DNA from: Faecalimonas sp.
Lineage (GTDB): Bacteria; Bacillota_A; Clostridia; Lachnospirales; Lachnospiraceae
Reading direction: 5' to 3'
NCBI GenBank assembly: GCA_026169575.1
Contig: JAPFCT010000185.1
Location: forward strand, 1-13,079
DNA: 13,079 nucleotides
The notes under the pieces are model-generated. The model saw only the letters and a list, made by a program, of their open reading frames with translations, did no database searches and was not told the origin of the DNA. The first letter of the stretch is position 1, and every line of letters begins with the position of its first letter. Below are positions 7,156 through 13,079 of this stretch, one piece after another. The position numbers and the translations under genes are program-made.

Positions 7156-8031
7156 TTAATACGGAAGCCTTCCTCTTAAATAATACACTCTCTCCCGCGT
7201 CAGATCTGCTGCAGGGCCATTTGGAAAACCGGAATGGTCGACAGATGTCCCCTGCCAGTAACTGGACAGCATCGCCTCTTTCTGCTGGATCCAGCTGACC
7301 TGCTCATCGGTCAGGCTTCCCAGTTCTGCGGAAGGGAGAACTGCTTCCAGTTCCGCCCATATCTCATTGAGCAAGTTGTCCCACAGATCATACCGGCTCT
7401 GTGCTGCCCGCATCTGGGACTCAAAGGAATCCCCTGAGGAAACTCCCGAAGAAATCTGTGCATCCGACTCCTCCGCAGACGCAATCTTGGAATCCCACCA
7501 TTCTCCTGCGGACATTCCCGCACTGCTTTCTGAAGATGATCCCGATGTATCCTTTTCCTTCTCCTCTGCTTCCTCCTGTGCTTTCTGCAGTTCTTCTTCT
7601 TTCTTCTGAAGCTGTTCTTCCAGTTCTTTTTCCTTTTGCTTCTGTTCTTCCGCTTCTTTCTCTTCCTTCTCTTTTTCCTTCTTTTCAGCCTTCTTACGCG
7701 CTTTTTCTTCTTCCTCCCGCTCTTCTTCGATTTCTCTCTCCCGTCTCTCCTGCTCTTCTCTTACTTTCTCCAGTTTTTTCTCCTGGAACATATAGACTCC
7801 AAAGATCCCGCCGCCGAAAATCACAACGGCAAGAAGAACGGCCAGTAAGATCCACAGATTCTTTCTTCTCTTCTTCCCATGCGGCGTCCCACCTGGCTCC
7901 TCGCCTGGCTCTCTTTCCTGACGCTTCTTTTCTTTCAGCATTTGACCTGCATCAGAAAGCGGCGAGCCACATTTTTTACAAAACTTTTTATCCTCCTCGT
8001 ACTCAGCGCCGCAGTTCGGACATTTCTTCAT
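7156..8031 (-). CDS. Zinc-ribbon, one-TM, coiled-coil protein with LprI/DUF1311-like C-terminus
   Basis: This 291-residue protein begins with a zinc ribbon (C4, C7, C18, C21), followed by a basic stretch KKRRKN and one membrane helix (about 59-81). A long Glu/Lys coiled coil (about 83-160) then acts as an outer stalk, and a Ser/Gly linker follows. The C-terminal domain (about 203-291) has YDLWDNLLNEIWAEL, LTDEQVSWIQQKEAML and a final LTRERVYYLRGRL. This order (LLNE-x-Y/W, then a Q-x-x-W-I helix, then LTxxR) resembles the LprI-like N-terminal/DUF1311 family, whose founder LprI was described as a lysozyme inhibitor; no cysteines are present here. That match is by eye and moderate. The gene starts 24 bases after the zinc-ribbon gene upstream; AGAGG precedes its ATG. 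A wall-facing sensing or protective role is inference. Confidence 0.9.
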   Translation of the reverse strand: MKKCPNCGAEYEEDKKFCKKCGSPLSDAGQMLKEKKRQEREPGEEPGGTPHGKKRRKNLWILLAVLLAVVIFGGGIFGVYMFQEKKLEKVREEQERREREIEEEREEEEKARKKAEKKEKEKEEKEAEEQKQKEKELEEQLQKKEEELQKAQEEAEEKEKDTSGSSSESSAGMSAGEWWDSKIASAEESDAQISSGVSSGDSFESQMRAAQSRYDLWDNLLNEIWAELEAVLPSAELGSLTDEQVSWIQQKEAMLSSYWQGTSVDHSGFPNGPAADLTRERVYYLRGRLPY

Positions 8032-8055
8032 CTTCTCGTTTCCTCTCTCCCTCTT

Positions 8056-9003
8056 TTATTGCTTTGTCCCGCATTCCATACAGAACAGATGTCCCGGCTT
8101 TACGATACTTCCACATTTTGGGCAGATCCTCTCCTGCGGCTCCTCTTCCTTTTCTTCTGCTTCTTCTCTGCACGTTTCCCCGTATTTCGCACCACACATG
8201 ATACAGAATTCCTGGTCTGCCTCCATCTGTGCTCCGCACCCTTTACAGACCTTCTCTGAAGATACATTCACGGCCTCCTGGATCTGATTCAGGAAAAACT
8301 CTTCCAGATCTTCCACTTCCTCCGGCTCACACGGCTCTTCTGCACATTGTGCTTCTTCCGGCTCACATACTTCATCTGCCGTCTGCGGCGCTTCTGGTTC
8401 ACAGATCGTTTCTGCTGCTTCTGGTTCCTCCACTTCTTCCGCAGTATCCGGCTCACACGGTACGTTTACCGGCTCTTGCTCACTTTCACATGCCGCTTTC
8501 TCCTCTGCAAGGATTTCTTCTACAGATTCTTTCGCAGCAAAAGCCTCTTCTTCGAGGATTTCCTTAACGATTCTGTCCTCATCTGCTGCTTCCTCTTCCT
8601 TCTCTGCAAGAACTTCTTCCTCCTGCCTGAGCGCTTCTCCTTCCTGGATCAGTTCATCCACCGAAGGCTGTTCTTCCTGGATTTCTTTCATCCTATGTCC
8701 ACAGTTGTTACAGAAATTAAAATGAATGCTGACTTCATACCCACATGCAGGACACACTGCGATGCCTTTCAGCGCAAGAATTTCTTTTTCATAAGTTTCT
8801 ACGGTATCCCTGCTCTCCCGGATCTGTGTACACATTTCTATCAGTTCACTTTCTGCTCTGTCTCCATACACTTTATAGTAGGTTTCCCCAAGATCTCTGT
8901 AAATCTTCTCCTGACGCTCTTTCTCAGAAGAAACTGCCGCTGTCAGTTTCATGATCTCCGAAATATTCTTCGTCTTCTGTGCCATTCCATCAAAAAATTC
9001 CAT
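8056..9003 (-). CDS. Soluble triple zinc-ribbon protein with acidic Cys-Glu-Pro repeats
   Basis: I chose the ATG at 9003 (315 residues) over the longer frame to 9090, because GGAGG lies 8 bases upstream and this avoids overlap with the preceding gene. The N-terminal helical part (about 1-80, LGETYYKVYGDRAESEL) is paralogous to the proteins at 3187-3648 and 9029-9259. Ribbon 1 is C84/C87/C98/C101. A very acidic region follows (about 105-238) with a recurring CEP(E/D) unit at 183, 201, 213 and 225, and extra cysteines at 172 and 220. Ribbon 2 is C253/C256/C267/C270 and ribbon 3 is C294/C297/C308/C311. There is no signal or membrane helix. A cytoplasmic multi-zinc scaffold linking kinase and membrane partners is inference; nucleic-acid binding cannot be excluded but the protein is acidic. 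Confidence 0.92.
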   Translation of the reverse strand: MEFFDGMAQKTKNISEIMKLTAAVSSEKERQEKIYRDLGETYYKVYGDRAESELIEMCTQIRESRDTVETYEKEILALKGIAVCPACGYEVSIHFNFCNNCGHRMKEIQEEQPSVDELIQEGEALRQEEEVLAEKEEEAADEDRIVKEILEEEAFAAKESVEEILAEEKAACESEQEPVNVPCEPDTAEEVEEPEAAETICEPEAPQTADEVCEPEEAQCAEEPCEPEEVEDLEEFFLNQIQEAVNVSSEKVCKGCGAQMEADQEFCIMCGAKYGETCREEAEEKEEEPQERICPKCGSIVKPGHLFCMECGTKQ

Positions 9004-9011
9004 AATGATTT

Positions 9012-9016
9012 CCTCC
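9012..9016 (-). promoter_or_regulatory. Ribosome binding site deciding the start at 9003
   Basis: GGAGG on the minus strand lies 8 bases before the ATG at 9003. It supports the 315-residue product that begins MEFFDGMAQ, matching the N-terminus of the paralog at 3648 (MAFLDGIGKK). Confidence 0.8.
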
Positions 9017-9028
9017 TTCTTCTTCTCT

Positions 9029-9259
9029 CTATCTGATACGGCATCCACATTTGCCGCAAAAGATTGCCTGTTCCTCCAGCTCACTCCCACATCCCGGGCA
9101 GAAAGCTTTCTCCTCTGTCTGTTTTTGACTGTTTTTTAACTCTGTGATTGCATCAAACAATGGCAAAAGCTCCGGGAGCGGATCTTCAAATCCCCCCTCA
9201 TAATATGCCTTCCCCAGTTTCTTATATAGCATTTCCAGTTCCTGCTCTGTATCTTGCAT
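9029..9259 (-). CDS. Small soluble single zinc-ribbon protein
   Basis: This is a 76-residue protein from the ATG at 9259; a GGGG run sits 7 bases upstream. A longer start at 9286 would overlap the previous gene and has no good site. A short helical part holds LYKKLGKAYYEGGFEDPLPE, then one zinc ribbon (C54, C57, C68, C71) with a third nearby cysteine at 73. The LGxxYY...DPxPEL pattern links it to the larger zinc-ribbon proteins at 3187-3648 (DPEPQL) and 8056-9003. It is probably the minimal member of this paralog set. No membrane helix or export signal is present, so it should be cytoplasmic. It lies 16 bases after the TPR gene and 25 bases before the next. The function is unknown. Confidence 0.88.
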   Translation of the reverse strand: MQDTEQELEMLYKKLGKAYYEGGFEDPLPELLPLFDAITELKNSQKQTEEKAFCPGCGSELEEQAIFCGKCGCRIR

Positions 9260-9275
9260 CGTGATTCCCCATTTC

Positions 9276-10427
9276 CTATTCTGCATCCTGCTCTATATCT
9301 TCCTTCGGAAGCGTCAGCGTCAGTTCTACCTTCCCGTAATCCTCCGCGGATATATCTCTGTTTCCATACATAATATGCTGTTTAAATGTTCCATCATTTT
9401 CACCTTCAATATGCACAAGAAGATCATCAATCTCATCATCAAACTGAAAAATCTGCATCCAGCTATCCCGCATCTCATCAGCGCTCTTCCTCAGTCCTAT
9501 TTTTTCTAATGATGCTGCCATTTCCTCTGATTCTACTTTAAGATTCTCAAAAGAGGATCCTGCGACTGGCTCTTCTGTCACGGTATATTCCTGGAATTCT
9601 CCATCATAGGTAAACACCACTGTTTCAAAATAACTTCCATCTGCACCAACATAAACTTTATTTCTGATACCGGCACAAATATAAATTCTATTTTCACTCT
9701 CCTGCAAAAACACGCCGGAGTTTTCCATATCTGCTGCTCCAAGACAATTTATACGCATCGGATACTCTGCTGTTTTCTCGATTTGCCCCTCTTCATTCTC
9801 ATACATTTGAAGAACTATCCGATTTGCCTCTCTGCTATAAGTGGATCTGTCATCTGCATAGTGCTCCAGAAGCACTACAAGCAACTCTTCTTCTCCATCT
9901 CTGTCAAAATCTCTGATCCTCCAGTTCATAACCCCTTCTTGTCCCGATACTGCCTCCACCTGCAAAATATATTTTTCTTCTATTTGATAACCGCAGGAAT
10001 ATTCTCCCTCTTCTGTACGTCCCAGTTTCGGGATCAATTCCTCCTCTGCATAGGCATAAAGTTTATATTTATTTTCTATCTCTTCCAGCTCTTCCAGTTC
10101 TTCCTCAAGAACTACTTGCTCTGCCTCATCCAGTATCTTCCGGGCATCTCTTATTTTATTTTCTTTCAGATAAATCTCCGCCAGTGCAATATAAGGTTCA
10201 CTTTCTTCTTTCTTGATTTCAATCGCCTCTTGCCAGGCATCCTCCGCTTCTTCATATTCCAAATCATCTGCCAGTTCATCTGCCAGCATAACACTGTCAC
10301 GAAATGCTCTCTCTTTTTTCTCTTCCAGTACAAAATATGTAAAGCCACCTATCCCGGCTATCAGAATGATCCCTGTCAGACATGCTGCCATAACTTTTAT
10401 GACCGTATTCTTCCCAGATGATCTCAT
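9276..10427 (-). CDS. One-TM TPR protein with large outer domain (DxDxDG motif)
   Basis: This 383-residue protein has no zinc ribbon. A membrane helix (about 9-33) is followed by TPR-like helices (about 40-104), with YEEAEDAWQEAIEI and PYIALAEIYLKENKIRDARK. An outer beta-rich domain covers about 125-380, opening with YAYAEEELIPKLG and containing DFDRDGEEELLVV (173-185). DxDxDG is the calcium-loop pattern seen in EF-hand-like and FG-GAP/VCBS repeats, so calcium binding is possible. The TPR part and outer-domain start match the protein at 1-1030, which adds a zinc ribbon. GGAGG lies 8 bases before the ATG. It sits 27 bases after the FHA-like gene and is probably part of the kinase complex. The outer domain family is not recognised. 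Confidence 0.9.
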   Translation of the reverse strand: MRSSGKNTVIKVMAACLTGIILIAGIGGFTYFVLEEKKERAFRDSVMLADELADDLEYEEAEDAWQEAIEIKKEESEPYIALAEIYLKENKIRDARKILDEAEQVVLEEELEELEEIENKYKLYAYAEEELIPKLGRTEEGEYSCGYQIEEKYILQVEAVSGQEGVMNWRIRDFDRDGEEELLVVLLEHYADDRSTYSREANRIVLQMYENEEGQIEKTAEYPMRINCLGAADMENSGVFLQESENRIYICAGIRNKVYVGADGSYFETVVFTYDGEFQEYTVTEEPVAGSSFENLKVESEEMAASLEKIGLRKSADEMRDSWMQIFQFDDEIDDLLVHIEGENDGTFKQHIMYGNRDISAEDYGKVELTLTLPKEDIEQDAE

Positions 10428-10454
10428 CTTTCTTTCCTCCTCTGTCTATTCTCC

Positions 10455-10772
10455 CTATTCCAGTAAAAATCTGTTTTTCTCTGATCCGATCCATATTTCC
10501 ATGCCGCGCGGCAGATAATAAATCCGGTCTTTTCCAAGCGGCTGTCCGCTGCTTAAATGTACGGTCTTCCTTTTGCCAGGCTGTACCGCATACTCTTCAT
10601 ATTGTGCCACATACCAGATTCCTGCTGCCGCCCCCTCTTTCCTCTGATCCACATAGATCTGGTCTCCTTCTATATGGAAGAATACTGCTGTCCTCTCTTC
10701 CAGCAACAATGTCTTATCGTGATAAATGTCGCCCTTTCCGGTAACTGCACCTTCAAACTTCTGCTCTCTCAT
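10455..10772 (-). CDS. Small beta-rich protein, possible degenerate FHA domain
   Basis: This 105-residue protein starts at the ATG at 10772, where GGAGG lies 5 bases upstream; a GTG start at 10820 would add 16 residues but lacks a convincing site. It is rich in predicted strands and has no zinc ribbon, membrane helix or signal. The C-terminal part reads RIYYLPRGMEIWIGSEKNRF, which recalls the last strands of FHA domains (L..GD.I.IG...F.F). SSGQPLG about 12 residues earlier could be a worn S-NG-T-NG segment. Its C-terminus also lines up with the tail at 12995-13079 (L..G, EK, F.L). FHA domains bind phosphothreonine, which would suit the kinase upstream, but the conserved Arg and Ser-x-x-His of a working site are not clear. 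FHA is a hypothesis only. Confidence 0.8.
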   Translation of the reverse strand: MREQKFEGAVTGKGDIYHDKTLLLEERTAVFFHIEGDQIYVDQRKEGAAAGIWYVAQYEEYAVQPGKRKTVHLSSGQPLGKDRIYYLPRGMEIWIGSEKNRFLLE

Positions 10773-10828
10773 ACGTTCCTCCCCTCTCTGCCAGCTTACA
10801 ATCTCATTTCTTCCTGACACTTTTCTCT

Positions 10829-10966
10829 CTACTCAGCGCTGATCTCCTCCAGCAAATGCTTCCGCTGCCGTTGAAATCTTCTTACCGTACTGATCAGAAA
10901 GACAATGCAGGCAACGCCTCCAAGACTTCCTGCCAGCACCATGAGCATTCCCTCTGACACTCCCAT
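10829..10966 (-). CDS. 45-residue single-helix membrane protein
   Basis: A short frame starts with ATG at 10966, just 1 base after the kinase stop, and ends with TAG at 10829. The product has a hydrophobic helix (about 7-28, MLMVLAGSLGGVACIVFLI) and a basic tail with RRFQRQRKH, so by the positive-inside rule the tail should be cytoplasmic. A second possible start is the ATG at 10942 (37 residues), with GAGGG 7 bases upstream, which still leaves most of the helix. The frame fills nearly all of the gap between two tightly packed genes, and the hydrophobic-then-basic layout supports a real small protein. A partner of the kinase is inference from position. I do not recognise a family. Confidence 0.65.
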   Translation of the reverse strand: MGVSEGMLMVLAGSLGGVACIVFLISTVRRFQRQRKHLLEEISAE

Positions 10967-10967
10967 G

Positions 10968-12956
10968 CTACAGCCATCCCCCTTTCTCTGCCTGTTCATA
11001 CAGCTGCTTTAACAGATCCATTTCGATATCTTCTTCCTTCTCATCCTCATACAAATCCGTCGCCTGCTCATAATATTCCTCAAACTTTTTATAATTTCTT
11101 GCATCATTCTTCAACTTTTTCTGTCTGTCAATCTCAAGAAATGCATGTCTTTTGTAAATATTATAATCTTCCCCGTAAGATTCTTCCATTGTTTTTAAAT
11201 ATTTTTCTGCCTGCTCCAGATTTCCCTGCTTTTGAAAGAGAATGACGAGATTGTTGTAAGTATCGTAAGATTCCCAGCCATTCTCAATAATCTTCTGGAA
11301 ATTTTTGATCGCTTCCTCTCTGTATTTTCCAAGACCGGTGCTTTCTGCAAGATCTATATTAACCTGCGCCAGTCTCTCCAGGATCATCATCTGATTTTCC
11401 AGGGGGAGAGATGCCTCCGCCTCCTTCAGCATCTTCTGCTCCTGCTCTCTGTTCTCCTCTTTCTCATACAGTTCACTCATCATCAGATAAGCTCTCGTCT
11501 TCAGATTGGCATCTTTCGTCAGATCAACACATTTCTGAAATGCAGTCAACGCCTGCTCCGGTTCCTCCAGAAATTTCTTGATCTCCCCCTGCGCATAGTA
11601 CATGTCATCCTCCTGAAGTCCCTGCTCCATCGCTTCCGCCAGAACCTTTTCCGCCGATTCCGGATATCCGGCATATGCCAGTGTGACCGCATAATCCTTA
11701 GAATACTTCTCCTGCCCCTCTCCGGTCTCTTCAAGAAGCTCATAAGTTTCCACTGCGCCCTCATAGTCTTCTATCTGAAACTGACTGTCCGCTTTCAGAT
11801 AATAAATATCTGCCATACGCTTCGGGGTCTGTTTTATTTCCTCATTCTGTAAAATATCATAATCAATAAATTCAATACAGTCTTCATATGCCTTCTGTTC
11901 ATAAAGTGCATATGCATTCTGGTAATAACTCTCCAGCGAAGACGGCCTCAGATTTACCGCCTCCTGATAGACCTTTTCCTGCTGTTTAAATTCTTTCTCT
12001 TCTGTCAGTTTCGCCTGCTTTTCTACAAGCTCATTGTATCGCTCTACCTTCTCAAGGCGCATTGTATAGACGCCATATCCCGTCAGTGCAATACATCCTG
12101 CGAGACACACTGACGCCGCGATCCGCTCTGTCCACTGTCTTGCCAGAAGTCTTTTGTATCGTCTGTCCTTTTTCGGAAGGAGCTGCAATGCCTCAAGCAT
12201 CTGCGCCGCATTCTGAAATCTTTTCTTCGGATCTGTCTCTGCCGCACGGCTGATCACTGCCGCGAATGTCTCTCCCGCCTTCTCATTCAGCAGTGCGCGG
12301 TCAATCCCTTCCCCGGTTTCACCAAGCTTTTCCCCGGTAATGATATGATATAATGTCGCTCCAAGACTGTATAAATCTGCCCTCTCATCTATTTTTACAA
12401 AATTTTCACGGATTCCCTTCTGGATATTTCTGACTCTCTGATACTGCTCCGGCGAAGTATACCCATCGGTGTATCCAAGCACAGTCCCTGCATCCATAAA
12501 AAAGGAAATATTAAAATCGATCAGACAGATATCTCCTTTTGGCGTCAGCATGATATTGGCCGGCTTAATATCTCCGTGAATGATCGGCGGTATCTGCTCA
12601 TGCAAATACTGGAGGGCGCTGCACAGCTGCATCGCCCACCGGATCACTTCTTTTCTCTGAAAATACCTTCCCTCCTGAATCAATGTTTTCAGAGATTTCC
12701 CCGGGATAAAACTCATGACCGTGTATGCATTTCCCCCGATTTCAAAAAAGTCCAGCACCTGCGGCAGATAAGAATGATGAAGGTTCTTCAGAATATCTAC
12801 TTCTTTCCGCTTGTCACGCAGAGACATTCCCTGATTCTTGATCTGCTTTACAACAACTTCCTTCCGCAGCCGCTTATGGATCGCTTTATAAACGATCCCT
12901 CCGCTTCCTTCTCCTAATTTTCCTATGATCTCATATGTATCTGAAAACTTTTCCAC
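10968..12956 (-). CDS. Membrane Hanks-type Ser/Thr protein kinase with extracellular TPR repeats
   Basis: This 662-residue protein has a cytoplasmic kinase domain (about 8-260): Gly-loop LGEGSGGIVYKA (14-25), ATP lysine K37 in VVVKQI, an alpha-C glutamate probably E52, catalytic loop HGDIKPAN (127-134; D129, N134), metal-binding D147 in DFN, and SPE (168-170) in place of APE. The catalytic loop lacks the Arg of HRD, and the usual DFG glycine is Asn149, yet all catalytic residues are kept, so it should be active. A membrane helix (about 278-297) leads to an outer region of TPR-like helices (about 305-655), where PknB-type kinases often carry PASTA repeats instead. It starts with GTG at 12956, with GAGGGGG 6 bases upstream. 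It lies 38 bases after the gene upstream and is followed after 1 base by a small membrane protein. Confidence 0.97.
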   Translation of the reverse strand: MEKFSDTYEIIGKLGEGSGGIVYKAIHKRLRKEVVVKQIKNQGMSLRDKRKEVDILKNLHHSYLPQVLDFFEIGGNAYTVMSFIPGKSLKTLIQEGRYFQRKEVIRWAMQLCSALQYLHEQIPPIIHGDIKPANIMLTPKGDICLIDFNISFFMDAGTVLGYTDGYTSPEQYQRVRNIQKGIRENFVKIDERADLYSLGATLYHIITGEKLGETGEGIDRALLNEKAGETFAAVISRAAETDPKKRFQNAAQMLEALQLLPKKDRRYKRLLARQWTERIAASVCLAGCIALTGYGVYTMRLEKVERYNELVEKQAKLTEEKEFKQQEKVYQEAVNLRPSSLESYYQNAYALYEQKAYEDCIEFIDYDILQNEEIKQTPKRMADIYYLKADSQFQIEDYEGAVETYELLEETGEGQEKYSKDYAVTLAYAGYPESAEKVLAEAMEQGLQEDDMYYAQGEIKKFLEEPEQALTAFQKCVDLTKDANLKTRAYLMMSELYEKEENREQEQKMLKEAEASLPLENQMMILERLAQVNIDLAESTGLGKYREEAIKNFQKIIENGWESYDTYNNLVILFQKQGNLEQAEKYLKTMEESYGEDYNIYKRHAFLEIDRQKKLKNDARNYKKFEEYYEQATDLYEDEKEEDIEMDLLKQLYEQAEKGGWL

Positions 12957-12962
12957 TTTGAT

Positions 12963-12969
12963 CCCCCTC
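12963..12969 (-). promoter_or_regulatory. Ribosome binding site fixing the kinase GTG start
   Basis: GAGGGGG on the minus strand lies 6 bases before the GTG at 12956. No in-frame ATG occurs nearby upstream, and the N-terminus begins MEKFSDTYEIIGKLG, correctly placed before the Gly-rich loop. The amidase gene uses the same GTG plus G-run layout. Confidence 0.75.
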
Positions 12970-12994
12970 TGTTTTTCCTCCGTAATGGTAACTG

Positions 12995-13079
12995 CTAACC
13001 GAGTCTGAACTGGAATTTCTCATCTGCAAGATAAAAAAATACACCATTCTCCAGCGGCATCTGTCCCTGGATCTTTTTC
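12995..13079 (-). CDS. C-terminal end of an upstream gene, possibly an FHA-domain protein (cut by window edge)
   Basis: The last 27 codons plus the stop (TAG, 12995-12997) of a minus-strand gene enter from the right edge. The visible tail contains KKIQGQMPLENGVFFYLADE and ends FQFRLG. The pattern PLxxG, then a strand, then F.F.L fits the last two strands of FHA domains, which bind phosphothreonine and often sit next to Ser/Thr kinases. It also aligns with the end of the 105-residue protein at 10455-10772. It lies 38 bases before the kinase start with no terminator, so it belongs to the same operon. The call rests on a short tail and its position, so it is tentative. Confidence 0.5.
   Translation of the reverse strand, partial: KKIQGQMPLENGVFFYLADEKFQFRLG

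Noticed and set aside
7401..8201. Plus-strand reading frame of 266 residues over the coiled-coil gene
   Set aside because: Poly-Leu/Ser/Pro shadow of the Glu/Lys-rich coiled coil on the other strand. It crosses two well-supported minus-strand genes.
8290..8500. CRISPR-like or satellite repeats
   Set aside because: The repeats are short, imperfect and in frame, and encode CEPE units within a gene; there are no regular spacers.
9004..9090. Longer N-terminus for the triple zinc-ribbon protein
   Set aside because: It would overlap the preceding gene by 62 bases. The ATG at 9003 has a GGAGG site, and its N-terminus matches the paralog.
10773..10820. Longer start (GTG at 10820) for the 105-residue protein
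   Set aside because: No good ribosome binding site precedes it, while GGAGG sits 5 bases before the ATG at 10772.
10968..12956. Type VII secretion pseudokinase (EssB-like)
   Set aside because: Catalytic Lys, Asp, Asn and metal-binding Asp are intact, the outer part is TPR-like, and no EssC, YukD or WXG100 genes are visible.

Overview
The window reads as a chromosomal stretch from a Gram-positive Firmicute, most likely a gut-type clostridium (Lachnospiraceae-like). This rests on strong GGAGG-type ribosome binding sites, moderate GC with mixed codon use, single-membrane envelope proteins and a Gly-rich-loop Ser/Thr kinase of Hanks type. The genus is inference. Every gene I can support is on the minus strand, so transcription runs from high to low coordinates. 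The genes are packed with gaps of 1 to 70 bases or a 4-base overlap. The only larger gap, 2989-3186, is 198 bases. No tRNA, rRNA, CRISPR array, insertion sequence or phage gene was seen.

Operon A (13079 down to 3187) begins with the tail of a gene cut by the right edge, possibly an FHA-type phosphothreonine-binding domain. It continues with a membrane Ser/Thr kinase carrying extracellular TPR repeats (10968-12956), a 45-residue one-helix membrane protein too short for standard ORF cut-offs (10829-10966), and a 105-residue beta-rich protein that may be a degenerate FHA domain (10455-10772). Next are a membrane TPR protein with a large outer domain (9276-10427), two soluble zinc-ribbon proteins (9029-9259 and 8056-9003), a zinc-ribbon/TM/coiled-coil protein with an LprI-like end (7156-8031), and a zinc-ribbon/three-TM/YARHG protein (5724-7085). 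The last two are a double zinc-ribbon/TM/beta-propeller-like protein (3670-5727) and a third soluble zinc-ribbon protein (3187-3648). A clear stem-loop terminator at 3112-3145 closes the operon.

Operon B (2988 down to beyond the left edge) carries an anchored N-acetylmuramoyl-L-alanine amidase (2086-2988), an anchored class A beta-lactamase-fold serine hydrolase (1033-2064), and a zinc-ribbon/TM/TPR protein cut by the left edge (1-1030). That last protein is a paralog of the TPR protein of operon A.

The recurring design is a cytoplasmic CxxC zinc ribbon, one or more membrane helices, then an outer domain. The set is linked to a kinase, FHA-like proteins and peptidoglycan-acting enzymes. I count eleven zinc ribbons in seven proteins. 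My reading, which is inference, is an envelope-surveillance or envelope-assembly signalling system: the kinase and zinc-ribbon adaptors work on the inner side, and TPR, YARHG, LprI-like and propeller domains sample the wall on the outer side. The nearest characterised analogy I know is the TcaA/YvbJ type of zinc-ribbon membrane protein. I do not recognise the complete locus as a named system.
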